Shown here one piece after another: positions 1-6,672 of a stretch of DNA of 14,585 nucleotides; the first letter of the stretch is position 1, and each line of letters begins with the position of its first letter. The notes under the pieces are model-generated. The model was given only the letters and a program-made list of their open reading frames with translations. It searched no databases and was not told where the DNA came from. Origin of the DNA: Chloracidobacterium sp. UBA6041 (GTDB lineage: Bacteria > Acidobacteriota > Blastocatellia > Pyrinomonadales > Pyrinomonadaceae); assembly GCA_002427845.1 (NCBI GenBank), contig DIYZ01000264.1, positions 1 to 14,585 of the forward strand, given 5' to 3'. Position numbers and translations under genes: made by a program.

Positions 1-576
1 TCTTTGCTTCGCGGCAATAGTATCGAGGATCTGACGAACGGTTGCATTGTTGATGGAGAAACTGAGATTGCGAACATCAAAGGTATCGCTGCGGGGCACG
101 CCATGTCCGTGCCCTCCCCCATATCCTCCTGGCCTAGGGTTGAGGACTTCATGGATGGCGACTCTGAGCAACCACTCCGCTCCGAACAAGTTCTCGTTTG
201 CAACTTGAAAATGGGGTATTTGGAGGTTTAAGAAATTCCTGGCGTCAGTAACGATGGAAGTCTGGAAAACGTGTACTACTCCGCCGCTCAGGGTGAAGTC
301 AGTTCCGGGCCTCTCGTGAACTATTTGCTGAATAATCCGTTGGGCCGTCGTGTTTCGAGCATGAATGGGTGGCGCAACGCTCTCTGCTGACTCATTTACC
401 AACTCGATGCCCATTGGAATCTGAAAGCGCTGAGCGAAATCAACTAGTTGACCTACAGTCGAGGAACTTTCGGAATCAAAGGCCTTGACTCTCTGGGCCA
501 ATTCAGACTGAAGTCCTTGTGCTCTGACCGAAGACGTCAGCAGTATGAAGAGTGTCACAAACACAGTTAGCCTCAC
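1..576 (-). CDS. STN-domain secreted protein, copy B (C-terminus beyond window)
   Basis: Reading the minus strand from a GTG at 576 gives about 192 residues with no stop before the window edge. A signal peptide (VRLTVFVTLFILLTSSVRAQ) is followed by a module containing IPMGIELVN and GGVVHVFQ, a Gly/His-rich stretch (GGYGGGHGHG), and then SFSINNATVRQILDTIAAKQ. The last segment is typical of the STN short domain found at the N-terminus of secretins and TonB receptors. The protein is clearly paralogous to the next gene upstream (745-1494): VRLTVF against MRLSMY, FQIPMGIEL against FEIPMGIEW, GVVHVF against GVIHVF. The GTG start was chosen because it aligns with the ATG of that paralogue; a TTG about 30 bases upstream (near 610) is an in-frame alternative. 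The likely location is periplasmic. The function is unknown; no secretin pore domain is visible in the part present. Confidence 0.7.
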   Translation of the reverse strand, partial: MRLTVFVTLFILLTSSVRAQGLQSELAQRVKAFDSESSSTVGQLVDFAQRFQIPMGIELVNESAESVAPPIHARNTTAQRIIQQIVHERPGTDFTLSGGVVHVFQTSIVTDARNFLNLQIPHFQVANENLFGAEWLLRVAIHEVLNPRPGGYGGGHGHGVPRSDTFDVRNLSFSINNATVRQILDTIAAKQR

Positions 577-609
577 CTTAGGTATTGAGCAGCGAAAAAG
601 TGTCTCCTT

Positions 610-647
610 GTCCAACCTTGAGCTCTAAGTCCAACCTTGAACTCTAA
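610..647. repeat. 19-bp tandem direct repeat, two copies
   Basis: The units at 610-628 and 629-647 are head-to-tail copies of gtccaaccttgagctctaa with one difference (g to a in the second copy). They lie in the 168-bp gap between the two STN genes, just upstream of the downstream gene's GTG start. They could be a regulator site or a replication-slippage duplication; nothing in the sequence decides between these. Confidence 0.75.
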
Positions 648-744
648 TAGCTTGCGTTACAATTCGTGCCCCTCGGGCGTCGGAGTTATTGAATGGACGC
701 CAGAGACTAATTCATTCAATAGGCTGCCGGTACTCCGGTTGAAG

Positions 745-1494
745 CTACTTTGGCAGCGCGTCTCCCCACCGCAGAAACGCCCAAACTGGCTGCTCATTAT
801 CAGCCACAGAGCTGCTTGTGTAGAGGGATGCAACTCGGCGAAATCCTGTTTCTGTCAAAGTACGGTCCTCAGGATAAGTAACTATCCAAATTCTAAAATC
901 AGTGGCCAGACTTAGTTTGTCGAGAATTTGTCGCACCGAGGCATTGACTAATCGGAAAGTGATTCGACGATCGCCTGCACCAGTAGCTATGCTCCCCGCC
1001 GTTCCTAGCGCTGGTGATGATGGAAGCGGTGGGCTGATCGTTCGCTTCAGGAGTTCACGAAGCCTGTAGCTCAGTACTCCCGCGAATTCATTCTTTGCCT
1101 CAAATTTGTTGATTCGGTGATTCAGAAAACTGCTTCTATCCATTAGTGCTCCCTTAGGGAATACGTGAATGACACCATTCGCTATCGCAAAGTCATATCC
1201 GCTCTGACTCTTTACGAGTGACTCCACAACCCCATAAACGGTAGTATGCCTCCAAGAACGTCTAATTTCCCTCTGAGTTGCCGAAGTTCTAATCCACTCG
1301 ATACCCATTGGAATTTCAAATTGGGCAGCGACTTTGGTCAGAGCCTGAGGAAAGGTCTCTGCAGCGACAGTATAATTCTCCAGGTTCGCTCGAAGCTTCA
1401 CCTGAAGGCCTTGCTCCGATGGCGGCGGCGGCAAGGCCCAGATCGGCTGAAGTAAAAGCGTTGCAAGAAGAAGGGTGTACATAGACAGCCTCAT
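745..1494 (-). CDS. STN-domain secreted protein, copy A
   Basis: A 249-residue protein with an N-terminal signal peptide (about residues 1-20, MRLSMYTLLLATLLLQPIWA). It has two STN-like modules. The first, about residues 45-115, contains FPQALTKVAAQFEIPMGIEW and ends in GVIHVFPKG. The second, about residues 175-215, contains ITFRLVNASVRQILDKLSLA. By family knowledge STN modules occur in secretins and TonB-dependent receptors and in stand-alone periplasmic proteins of Acidobacteriota. No pore or receptor barrel follows here, so it is probably a soluble periplasmic or envelope-associated protein. The start is 7 bases after the stop of the upstream gene, suggesting co-transcription; the Shine-Dalgarno sequence is weak (ggtg). 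The neighbour downstream is a diverged paralogue. The exact role is not known. Confidence 0.7.
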   Translation of the reverse strand: MRLSMYTLLLATLLLQPIWALPPPPSEQGLQVKLRANLENYTVAAETFPQALTKVAAQFEIPMGIEWIRTSATQREIRRSWRHTTVYGVVESLVKSQSGYDFAIANGVIHVFPKGALMDRSSFLNHRINKFEAKNEFAGVLSYRLRELLKRTISPPLPSSPALGTAGSIATGAGDRRITFRLVNASVRQILDKLSLATDFRIWIVTYPEDRTLTETGFRRVASLYTSSSVADNEQPVWAFLRWGDALPK

Positions 1495-1501
1495 TGATTG
1501 T

Positions 1502-2008
1502 TCACCAAGACCTATCGCATTGGTAGGACAGGTTCTTTACATCTCCACTCAAGGAGATTCCATTGATGTTCCACGTCTGATCAGCAGTAGTTGTACAACC
1601 AGTTATGCAACCTCCCGATACGAGATGACCCGCCGGGGCACAGATGCCAAGATTCTCATTAAATGTACCATCAGCAAATGTGCCGACATTACAGGGTCCG
1701 GTATTGGTTATGGCACACGTAGTATTATAACCACCTAAATTGCAGGTGTTGGTTGATGTGGTGACTATGGAATCCCAGAGCTGCATATTATAGACCAGCA
1801 TGACTTGTCCGAACTGATCTCTGACTTGGTATTTAAACGTCCTCGTTGTGCCACATCCAGGGTTGCTGCCAGCCATACAAGAGCTCTCCGACGCCGTATT
1901 ATCAGTGCCAGCGACTATTGAGAGGCTGGTCGGTTTCTGAACTGTAATTTGCTTGCTAGCACTGGAGCACTCGCGGAGTTTCAGTGACCGGTTCTTCTCC
2001 TGGTACAA
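1502..2008 (-). CDS. Broken secreted protein, C-terminal part only
   Basis: The open frame gives 168 residues, but only about residues 18-168 look native, starting at KQITVQKPTSLSIV near position 1955. The first ~17 residues are antisense to the IS3 transposase remnant, so the original N-terminus has been lost. The native part is Cys- and Thr-rich (GCGTTRTFKYQVRDQFGQ, CNLGGYNTTCAITNTGPCNVG, CITGCTTTADQTWNING) and beta-rich in character, as in extracellular Ig-like proteins of Acidobacteriota. It stops 7 bases before the STN protein starts, so the two probably shared a transcript. Translation of this remnant from an ATG inside the IS sequence is doubtful; treat it as a truncated gene. The specific family is not recognised. 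Confidence 0.5.
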   Translation of the reverse strand: MYQEKNRSLKLRECSSASKQITVQKPTSLSIVAGTDNTASESSCMAGSNPGCGTTRTFKYQVRDQFGQVMLVYNMQLWDSIVTTSTNTCNLGGYNTTCAITNTGPCNVGTFADGTFNENLGICAPAGHLVSGGCITGCTTTADQTWNINGISLSGDVKNLSYQCDRSW

Positions 2009-2098
2009 CCAAGCGCACAGACATTCCGGGATCGGAATGCTGACTCCGGAAACTGTGCACTATGGTCGGGCCGAGGAAGTAATTGCCGCACGCAGGTT
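1953..2098 (+). mobile_element. IS3-family transposase remnant (C-terminal integrase-core end)
   Basis: The plus-strand frame from about 1959 reads LEHSRSFSDRFFSWYNQAHRHSGIGMLTPETVHYGRAEEVIAAR. This is the characteristic C-terminal end of IS3-family transposases (DDE integrase core), with the F-x-WYN-x-x-HRHSGI-x-x-LTP-x-x-V-H-G pattern. Only about 45 residues remain. No catalytic residues, OrfA or terminal repeats are visible. The frame then runs into antisense sequence of the FG-GAP gene (from about 2099). The fragment separates two truncated minus-strand genes, so it marks a deletion or recombination junction. Confidence 0.8.
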
Positions 2099-2619
2099 GG
2101 TTCCACCGCGAGGTCTAGTTTCTTGTCGCCGTTGAAATCCGCCACCGCAATTCCGTGAGGGTGAGGATTGCTTGGAACGCTGAATGGCGAACCGGGAGCG
2201 AATGAGAATTGGCCTTTGCTGTTACCCAGGAGCACGGTCACTAGTTTAACGGCGTGATTTGCAATCGCTAGATCAGGATTGCCGTCGCCGTTGAAATCTC
2301 CCACCGCAATGTCACTCGGGTTTGGTCCTGTCGGAAATGGTGAGCCACTTGCTTGAGAGAATCCGCCTTTCCCGTCTCCGAGATAAACCGAAAGATTGCT
2401 ACTGCCGCCGTTTGCGACGAGGATGTCGTTGTTGCCGTCTTTGTTCACATCAGCAATCGTCACACTGACGGGAAGCGTCCCGACAAGTAAGTGAATCGGC
2501 GGGCGGAATGGGAGTGATTCGGGAGCAATGCCGGTTGCGTAGCTTGATCGCTGCGATTGTATATGACAGCTGAGTGCGGATAATTCCAAAACCAACGCGG
2601 CTAAGATGAATTTCTTCAT
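1981..2619 (-). CDS. FG-GAP/VCBS repeat secreted protein, truncated by the IS remnant
   Basis: The preferred start is the ATG at 2619 (MKKFILAALVLELSALSC), because AAGGAG lies just upstream; an in-frame ATG at 2649 lacks this. The N-terminus is a signal peptide, possibly a lipoprotein signal with Cys 18 as acceptor (weak lipobox ALSC). Three FG-GAP/VCBS motifs follow: ADVNKDGNNDILVAN, GDFNGDGNPDLAIAN and ADFNGDKKLDLAV. These D-x-N/D-x-D-G loops are calcium-binding blades of an integrin-like beta-propeller, normally seven blades. Homology stops at about 2100, where the frame enters the IS3 remnant; the last ~40 residues are foreign. The gene has therefore lost most of its propeller and is probably non-functional. 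The full-length ancestor would have been an exported adhesion or sensor-like protein. Confidence 0.7.
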   Translation of the reverse strand: MKKFILAALVLELSALSCHIQSQRSSYATGIAPESLPFRPPIHLLVGTLPVSVTIADVNKDGNNDILVANGGSSNLSVYLGDGKGGFSQASGSPFPTGPNPSDIAVGDFNGDGNPDLAIANHAVKLVTVLLGNSKGQFSFAPGSPFSVPSNPHPHGIAVADFNGDKKLDLAVEPTCVRQLLPRPDHSAQFPESAFRSRNVCALGCTRRRTGH

Positions 2620-2909
2620 TTTCTGTCTCCTTGGGAATTCAACGCTCAAGCTAACTGACGTGATCTTAGACGGTCCTGGGCGTTATATTCTTCTCCGCCG
2701 CCGAACATAGAAATTATGTTGCAAAATTGAGCGTCTTTGTACTTATCCGGCGACCGAATCTTAACGGTTTTGGCTGGTGCTGGCCGCGAAATGCCCGCAC
2801 CGCTCGGGTTGCTTCTTCGATGGTTTCCCTCCTAGATCATTTTGGAGATACTTTGAGATCGTCGAAATAGGCCATTGAATCGGCCTTGGCTTATTTGGTT
2901 CCTAAGTGA
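2620..2909. other. Intergenic region without a supported gene
   Basis: About 290 bases lie between the FG-GAP gene and the histidine kinase fragment. On the minus strand an aggaggg stretch near 2828 precedes short open frames without a usable start codon (for example one reading IEEATRAVRAFRGQHQPKP), which may be a decayed small gene. I could not assign it. No clear terminator was seen. Confidence 0.3.
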
Positions 2910-3410
2910 CTACACGGATGTGCCGTCACTCAATGGCAGCTCGACTCTAAAGCGACTGCCGTTTCCGTCAGTGCTCTCAGCGGTAACGTCGCCGCCGTGC
3001 GCCTTGCAGATAGATCTGACAATAGACAGGCCCAAACCAGTGCCTCCTAGCTTTCGCGTCCGCGCCTTGTCAGAGCGATAGAAACGTTCGAAGATCTGAG
3101 GCAGAGACTCCGCGGGAATGCCTACGCCACTGTCGGAAACTTCCAGGATGGCTTTGCCGTCCCCTTCGCTTACGGCGACATGAACCTCCCCACCCTCTGG
3201 TGTGTACTTGATAGCGTTGTCAACCAGATTGACCACGACTTGTTTCAATCGCGCTCGGCTTCCTTCTATATAGACACGCTCCGAGGTGTCGCAGCGCAGA
3301 GCAATCTTCTTATCTTCGGCAAGTAGCCTCATCTGGTCGGTTGTCGTGGCAACCAGTTCTGCCAGATCAAATCGCGTCCGCGAAAGATCAGGAGTAAAGA
3401 TGTAAAGCTT
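2910..3410 (-). CDS. Sensor histidine kinase, C-terminal ATPase part only
   Basis: This is the HATPase_c domain of a two-component sensor kinase. It has an N box (VVVNLVDNAIKYTPEGG), a G1 box (VSDSGVGIP), an F box (IFERFYR) and a G2 box (GGTGLGLSIV), followed by CKAHGG and a normal C-terminus. The first ATG (3332) falls inside the domain, but the frame and its homology continue upstream through TRFDLAELVATTTDQM to about 3410, with an in-frame stop near 3438. There is no dimerisation/phosphoacceptor (HisKA) helix, sensor domain or neighbouring response regulator. The gene has been cut from its 5' part, and a plus-strand zinc-ribbon gene that has also lost its start begins just beyond. It cannot autophosphorylate as it stands because the His-bearing helix is missing. 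Confidence 0.8.
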   Translation of the reverse strand, partial: KLYIFTPDLSRTRFDLAELVATTTDQMRLLAEDKKIALRCDTSERVYIEGSRARLKQVVVNLVDNAIKYTPEGGEVHVAVSEGDGKAILEVSDSGVGIPAESLPQIFERFYRSDKARTRKLGGTGLGLSIVRSICKAHGGDVTAESTDGNGSRFRVELPLSDGTSV

Positions 3411-3453
3411 CTCATAGAATCTCAGGGAACGCCTCGACGGTCAACAGAACGAA

Positions 3454-3475
3454 CAGCCCCGATAGCTCGGGGCTG
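3454..3475. repeat. Perfect 9-bp inverted repeat with TAGC loop
   Basis: cagccccga (3454-3462) and tcggggctg (3467-3475) form a perfect GC-rich hairpin with a 4-base loop. It sits in the junction zone between the truncated histidine kinase and the truncated zinc-ribbon gene. No U-tract follows on either strand, so it is not a standard terminator; it could be a REP-like element at a recombination join. Confidence 0.6.
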
Positions 3476-3491
3476 GAAGATTCGTGTTTGA

Positions 3492-3986
3492 GACAGAGGA
3501 CCCGGGCCTTCGGCGCAATGTCCTGATTGCGGCAATTTTTGTTCGCTTCTCGCCAATGCTTGCCCACAGTGTGGACGACCTCTCCAATCTGGTGATTTGG
3601 TAGCATCGACTCCAGCAAAAGTTGATGAGATTCTTGCAAAGAAAAAATTTACCGCAGCCCAAAAAGTTGAGGTTTCTTCAGGCAAGCGTGCGGCTCAAAC
3701 TATCACTGGTGGCGTCGTTGGAATAGTCATTGGAGGAGTTCTCGTTATAACAGGGATCTTTCTTTCTGCAACTGGTATAGGAGCCTGTTGCAGTATTCCA
3801 CTGATAATTTTCGGCATAGCATTGCCTTTTATGGGATTAGCGAGCGGCATGTCAAATGAAATTGGAGGCGTATGTCCATATTGCGGAACATCTTTGAAGA
3901 TGCCAGATAATAGCAAAGGGGTGAAATGCGTTGCTTGCAAGAAGCAAGTTATAGTTCGAGACCTGAAATTCTTCAAAGTTGATTGA
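3492..3986 (+). CDS. Zinc-ribbon / membrane-hairpin / zinc-ribbon protein, start missing
   Basis: The frame opens after a stop at 3489. It encodes a zinc ribbon (CPDCG near 3519, CPQCGRPL near 3561), a short charged linker, two hydrophobic segments (ITGGVVGIVIGGVLVITGIFLSA and CCSIPLIIFGIALPFMGLASG), then a second zinc ribbon (CPYCGTSLKMPDN, CVACKKQVIVRD). No ATG, GTG or TTG lies between the stop and the first Cys pair. The next candidate, TTG at 3597, would delete the N-terminal ribbon. Related proteins usually start only a few residues before the first CPxCG, so I infer the start codon was lost at the nearby junction or by a point change. It is likely an inner-membrane protein with both ribbons in the cytoplasm. 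The function is unknown. Confidence 0.6.
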   Translation, partial: DRGPGPSAQCPDCGNFCSLLANACPQCGRPLQSGDLVASTPAKVDEILAKKKFTAAQKVEVSSGKRAAQTITGGVVGIVIGGVLVITGIFLSATGIGACCSIPLIIFGIALPFMGLASGMSNEIGGVCPYCGTSLKMPDNSKGVKCVACKKQVIVRDLKFFKVD

Positions 3987-4056
3987 CGACCCAGGAATGT
4001 CCGGTAGCAAGCTTGACTGTTATCGTGCCCATGTTCAAAGAAGCCTTGACGCGCGT

Positions 4057-4088
4057 AAAAACCGAAAGGCCGGTTTTTGGACCGGCCT
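4057..4088. terminator. Two overlapping, mutually exclusive hairpins
   Basis: Hairpin 1 pairs aaaaaccg (4057-4064) with cggttttt (4071-4078). Hairpin 2 pairs aggccggt (4067-4074) with accggcct (4081-4088). They share bases 4067-4078, so only one can form at a time. The A-tract and T-tract of hairpin 1 give it the form of a bidirectional intrinsic terminator about 70 bases after the zinc-ribbon gene. The overlap could be attenuator-like or just a dense palindromic repeat. Confidence 0.5.
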
Positions 4089-4267
4089 CTTAAGGTTGGG
4101 CGGAAGCATTCAGCTTCCCGACGGTCACTGTCCTCACCCCAGCAACCTAAACCCGATTGCGCGGGATTCTATACCTTCCATACCTACTGTCAATGAAAAG
4201 TTCCTTGCATGAAAAATGCAGGCCAGCTAACTCTACCCTTTGACCCGGTGAATGGAAGGGGTGTATC

Positions 4268-4480
4268 ATGCGTGGCACAATGTATCGCGCAGAAGTGGAA
4301 CCAATGCCTGAGAACCCGCCCGATGGACTCCCATTTACAGGACTATGGAAGGTTGTCATTTATGAGGGTGAGAGGTTAGTAAGAACCGACCGCGAGAATA
4401 TTACCCATTCAATGGCAAAGCGATTGGCGAGTGAATTAAATTTCCAGTTCGGCGTGAAGCGAAGTGCGAAGGGCGCTTAA
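4268..4480 (+). CDS. Small hypothetical protein (70 aa)
   Basis: The ATG at 4268 is preceded by a good Shine-Dalgarno sequence (ggaagggg, about 6 bases away), which supports this start. The protein has no signal peptide or membrane segment. It reads like a small soluble beta-plus-alpha protein (FTGLWKVVIYEGERLVRTDRENITHSMAKRLASELNFQFG), with a basic C-terminus. I do not recognise a family. Its stop lies next to the start region of the following gene (GTG at 4464 overlapping, or GTG at 4485 five bases after the stop), so the two are probably co-translated. Confidence 0.55.
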   Translation: MRGTMYRAEVEPMPENPPDGLPFTGLWKVVIYEGERLVRTDRENITHSMAKRLASELNFQFGVKRSAKGA

Positions 4481-5135
4481 GGTTGTGGCTACGAAGAGAA
4501 AGTCTAGGAAGAAAAGGGAATTACCCTATGGTGTGATTCAGGAGCAGTTCACTACTCTACTTACATTCTTTTCTAACAAGCTTGAACGGGAGCCCCGCTA
4601 TCTGAATGTTGACAGCTCACCGCAGTTGTTCTTGCAGGAATTTCGGAATGCAATCAACACCTTCCATACGATTTTCTTTATCTGTGCAGACACTCCAAAG
4701 GACCCGCACAGGCTTAAGAGATTTGCTTTATCGATTTCACCGTTAACCCGGACGCTGTTCGAACAACTCATTCTGTTTGTGTTTCTACTGGAGGATGTCC
4801 CGAACCTCGTGCCATGGCTGTTCAAAACCGGCTACACAGAGACTCGAATTGAACTGGACCATTGCAAGAAATATCACGGCCAAGAGCCAAAGTGGAGAGA
4901 GTATATTGCCGGATTAAAAAAGAAGGTTGTTTATGCCGAAGCGACTTATCGGCTAACACCGCTCGAAATCAAAAACCCAAGGGACACAATAGGACGAGGA
5001 CCTACGCCCGGAGCGTTGCTGTCTGTCTTGAGGAATATTGTTGTGATATGGCCTACCGGCTTTGGACTTTATGACGAACTGAAAGTATTTGACATTCCCG
5101 CGGGACAGGAATACTCTCCGGGTGTTCTCAACTGA
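4464..5135 (+). CDS. Hypothetical protein, helical, possibly DUF5677-like
   Basis: The protein is 223 residues from GTG 4464, or 216 from the alternative GTG at 4485 (MATKRKSRKKREL). The 4485 start avoids overlap with the upstream gene and may be the real one. It has a basic N-terminus followed by predicted long helices, including LSISPLTRTLFEQLILFVFLLEDV at about residues 90-115. That stretch is hydrophobic but interspersed with charges, so it is more likely a buried helix than a membrane segment. The pattern of a PLxRxxFEQ helix and a following WLFKTGYTETRIELDHCKKYHG segment recalls DUF5677-type proteins, but I am not certain. The last ~40 residues (from about IGRGPTPG) look unlike the rest, and the gene may be truncated or frameshifted there. 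Confidence 0.5.
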   Translation: MRRALKVVATKRKSRKKRELPYGVIQEQFTTLLTFFSNKLEREPRYLNVDSSPQLFLQEFRNAINTFHTIFFICADTPKDPHRLKRFALSISPLTRTLFEQLILFVFLLEDVPNLVPWLFKTGYTETRIELDHCKKYHGQEPKWREYIAGLKKKVVYAEATYRLTPLEIKNPRDTIGRGPTPGALLSVLRNIVVIWPTGFGLYDELKVFDIPAGQEYSPGVLN

Positions 5136-5397
5136 ATGGCTGAATTCTCACGAGCCTCTGCTTAATGCTCGCAAACTCGCTAATCCAGCCGCTATTGATT
5201 CTCTTTGAGACACAAGTCTCTTTCTGAGTAATCAGATGCCGACACCTCAGTTCGCTTATCGAGATCGCCGTAACCGTTTTCGATTTGTATCCGCCTTTTA
5301 GTTGAACCCCCCAAAAAGACCCCTTACAAGACCGGAAGGCGGAATCGAGCGACAACCTCAATCAAGCGATACAAACTCACCTTAGGAGGTTACAAAA
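5136..5397 (+). promoter_or_regulatory. Leader of the 5398 gene with strong Shine-Dalgarno
   Basis: This stretch has no supported coding sequence. It ends in taggaggttacaaaa immediately before the ATG at 5398, the strongest ribosome binding site in the window. No confident -10/-35 pair was identified. Confidence 0.5.
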
Positions 5398-5943
5398 ATG
5401 CCACCACCAACACCACCTGTTGGACCAATTAAAGAAACACACGTGCTACTTGCTTACGATACAGATGCCGGCGGGTTCGGAGGACCACTCGACATGCGAG
5501 GACCGCTGGTTGGCGAGGTGCTCTACGTCCAACCTGGCGGCAATCTGGGTATCAGGATCAACCTGGAATTCGGTCAACCTAACACCAAATACGAGGTCTA
5601 CCTCGTCTGCGGACCTGCTCATGCCGCGGCCTGTGGATTTATTACCATCGGGGTTTTGGCAACAAACGCCGTAGGCGCTGGAGCGGCCGGGTTTAACGTT
5701 CCCGCCGGCGTGCTTCAGGGTGCACCTTTCGGTCCGGGCTTTCGCAACGATCACATCGATCTCCTGGCCGGGGTAGGTAACCTTAAGGGAGGGGCCATCA
5801 CTGCCGGTGCGATCAACTACTTTGTGTGTAAGAGAGCTGCCGGTGCGGCAGAGGCGGCGGTTCCGAAGGGGATGGAAAAGGCACGTGCTGGTGACCCACT
5901 GGGCGAAAAAGCGCTTAAAGAGAAGTCGCGAGCCAAACGGTGA
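5398..5943 (+). CDS. Hypothetical beta-sandwich-like protein without signal peptide (181 aa)
   Basis: The start is fixed by TAGGAGGT seven bases upstream of the ATG. Residues about 15-145 are rich in Gly, Val and alternating hydrophobics (GPLVGEVLYVQPGGNLGIRINLEFGQPNTKYEVYLVCG), a strand-rich pattern. The phrase L-x-x-G/A-x-PNT-x-Y-x-V/L is shared with the secreted protein at 7350-7862 (LRDLAPNTSYLLQ), suggesting the same beta-sandwich superfamily. The last ~35 residues are a charged Ala/Lys/Arg-rich tail (AAGAAEAAVPKGMEKARAGDPLGEKALKEKSRAKR), low in complexity and probably disordered. No signal peptide or membrane segment is present, unlike the presumed relative, so the protein may be cytoplasmic or may have lost its export signal. 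A strong hairpin lies 48 bases after the stop. The function is unknown. Confidence 0.6.
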   Translation: MPPPTPPVGPIKETHVLLAYDTDAGGFGGPLDMRGPLVGEVLYVQPGGNLGIRINLEFGQPNTKYEVYLVCGPAHAAACGFITIGVLATNAVGAGAAGFNVPAGVLQGAPFGPGFRNDHIDLLAGVGNLKGGAITAGAINYFVCKRAAGAAEAAVPKGMEKARAGDPLGEKALKEKSRAKR

Positions 5944-5990
5944 GGCACTGGATGTTTGTGTTCTTTTCGCCGAAGAAAGCCTCAGACAAC

Positions 5991-6029
5991 TCACACCCGG
6001 CATTTTGTCCCTTAAAGTGCCGGGTGTGA
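5991..6029. terminator. Long stem-loop after the 5398 gene
   Basis: tcacacccggca (5991-6002) pairs perfectly with tgccgggtgtga (6018-6029). The stem can be extended inward by four weaker pairs (one G-U) to leave a 7-base loop. It begins 48 bases after the stop at 5943. It is followed by a C-run rather than a U-run, so it is a stable transcript-end or stabilising hairpin rather than a textbook intrinsic terminator. Confidence 0.55.
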
Positions 6030-6189
6030 CCCCCCAAGAAGCTAAAGTCCACCTCGCAACAGAACCAGTCTTTCGACCTTGACTGGTATTCAATCCCAAT
6101 CGACACGGCTTTCCGCGCGAACTGGGTTGTTAGCTAACGCGAATCGATTTATTATGTGACGCCTTTATCTGTGAGGAGTTCCGATTCCC

Positions 6190-6276
6190 TTGAGAGTAAT
6201 TGCCCTTTCCCTTTTCGCAACCTTCCTCTGTATCAGCGCTGCCCCCGTCAGCGCTAAGAAGCCAGCCGCTGTATAA
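6190..6276 (+). pseudogene. Orphan signal-peptide ORF (28 aa), probable gene remnant
   Basis: From TTG at 6190 the frame reads LRVIALSLFATFLCISAAPVSAKKPAAV and then stops. This is a near-ideal secretion signal with an AxA-like end (PVSA-KK), preceded by gaggag about 12 bases upstream. No mature domain follows. It is probably the 5' scrap of a secreted-protein gene cut by deletion; a genuine micropeptide is possible. Confidence 0.35.
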
Positions 6277-6672
6277 CCAACGATCAATTAGGCGGGTGCT
6301 GAATGTATCCGTCCAACGCATCGGATTGAGAAAGCTTGCAAAAGGCTTCCGATGCGCACTTGCAAGCCAAACTTGCGAGTCGGGCGTTGCCGAGCATGAG
6401 ACGGTGACGCCCTTTTCTTTTAGGCACGCGACTAGGGCGGCATTACTTCTACCGCATTGTTCATCTCGTCCTGTTTTTTCTTGCTCGAAGAAACTGAACT
6501 CATCTTGCGTCTCAGTTAGAGGCTTACCCATCAGCGTTCGTGGCGAACACGCGAATAGATGGTGGACCAACCCGTCTCTTCCCAACCAAGGCCGAACGTT
6601 ATACACTCCGGGCGTCCTCGCGCGGCACTAATTGAGACGTTCGTCGAAACAATCTTCCCCACCGGAGGAACA
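6277..6672. other. Non-coding or decayed region with a hairpin
   Basis: Open frames exist on both strands here, but none has a convincing start, composition or recognisable motif. One clear structure is present: cgcatcgga (6317-6325) pairs perfectly with tccgatgcg (6348-6356), enclosing 22 bases. I see no other supported element. Confidence 0.4.

Noticed and set aside
6130..6631. Long overlapping open frames on both strands (158 and 143 residues)
   Set aside because: Neither shows a domain, a ribosome binding site or protein-like composition; both look like chance open frames over decayed sequence.
6592..6652. attC-like site (cgaacgt and acgttcg about 45 bases apart)
   Set aside because: The outer boxes do not fit the integron core consensus, the inner boxes do not pair well, and no integron integrase or cassette array is present.
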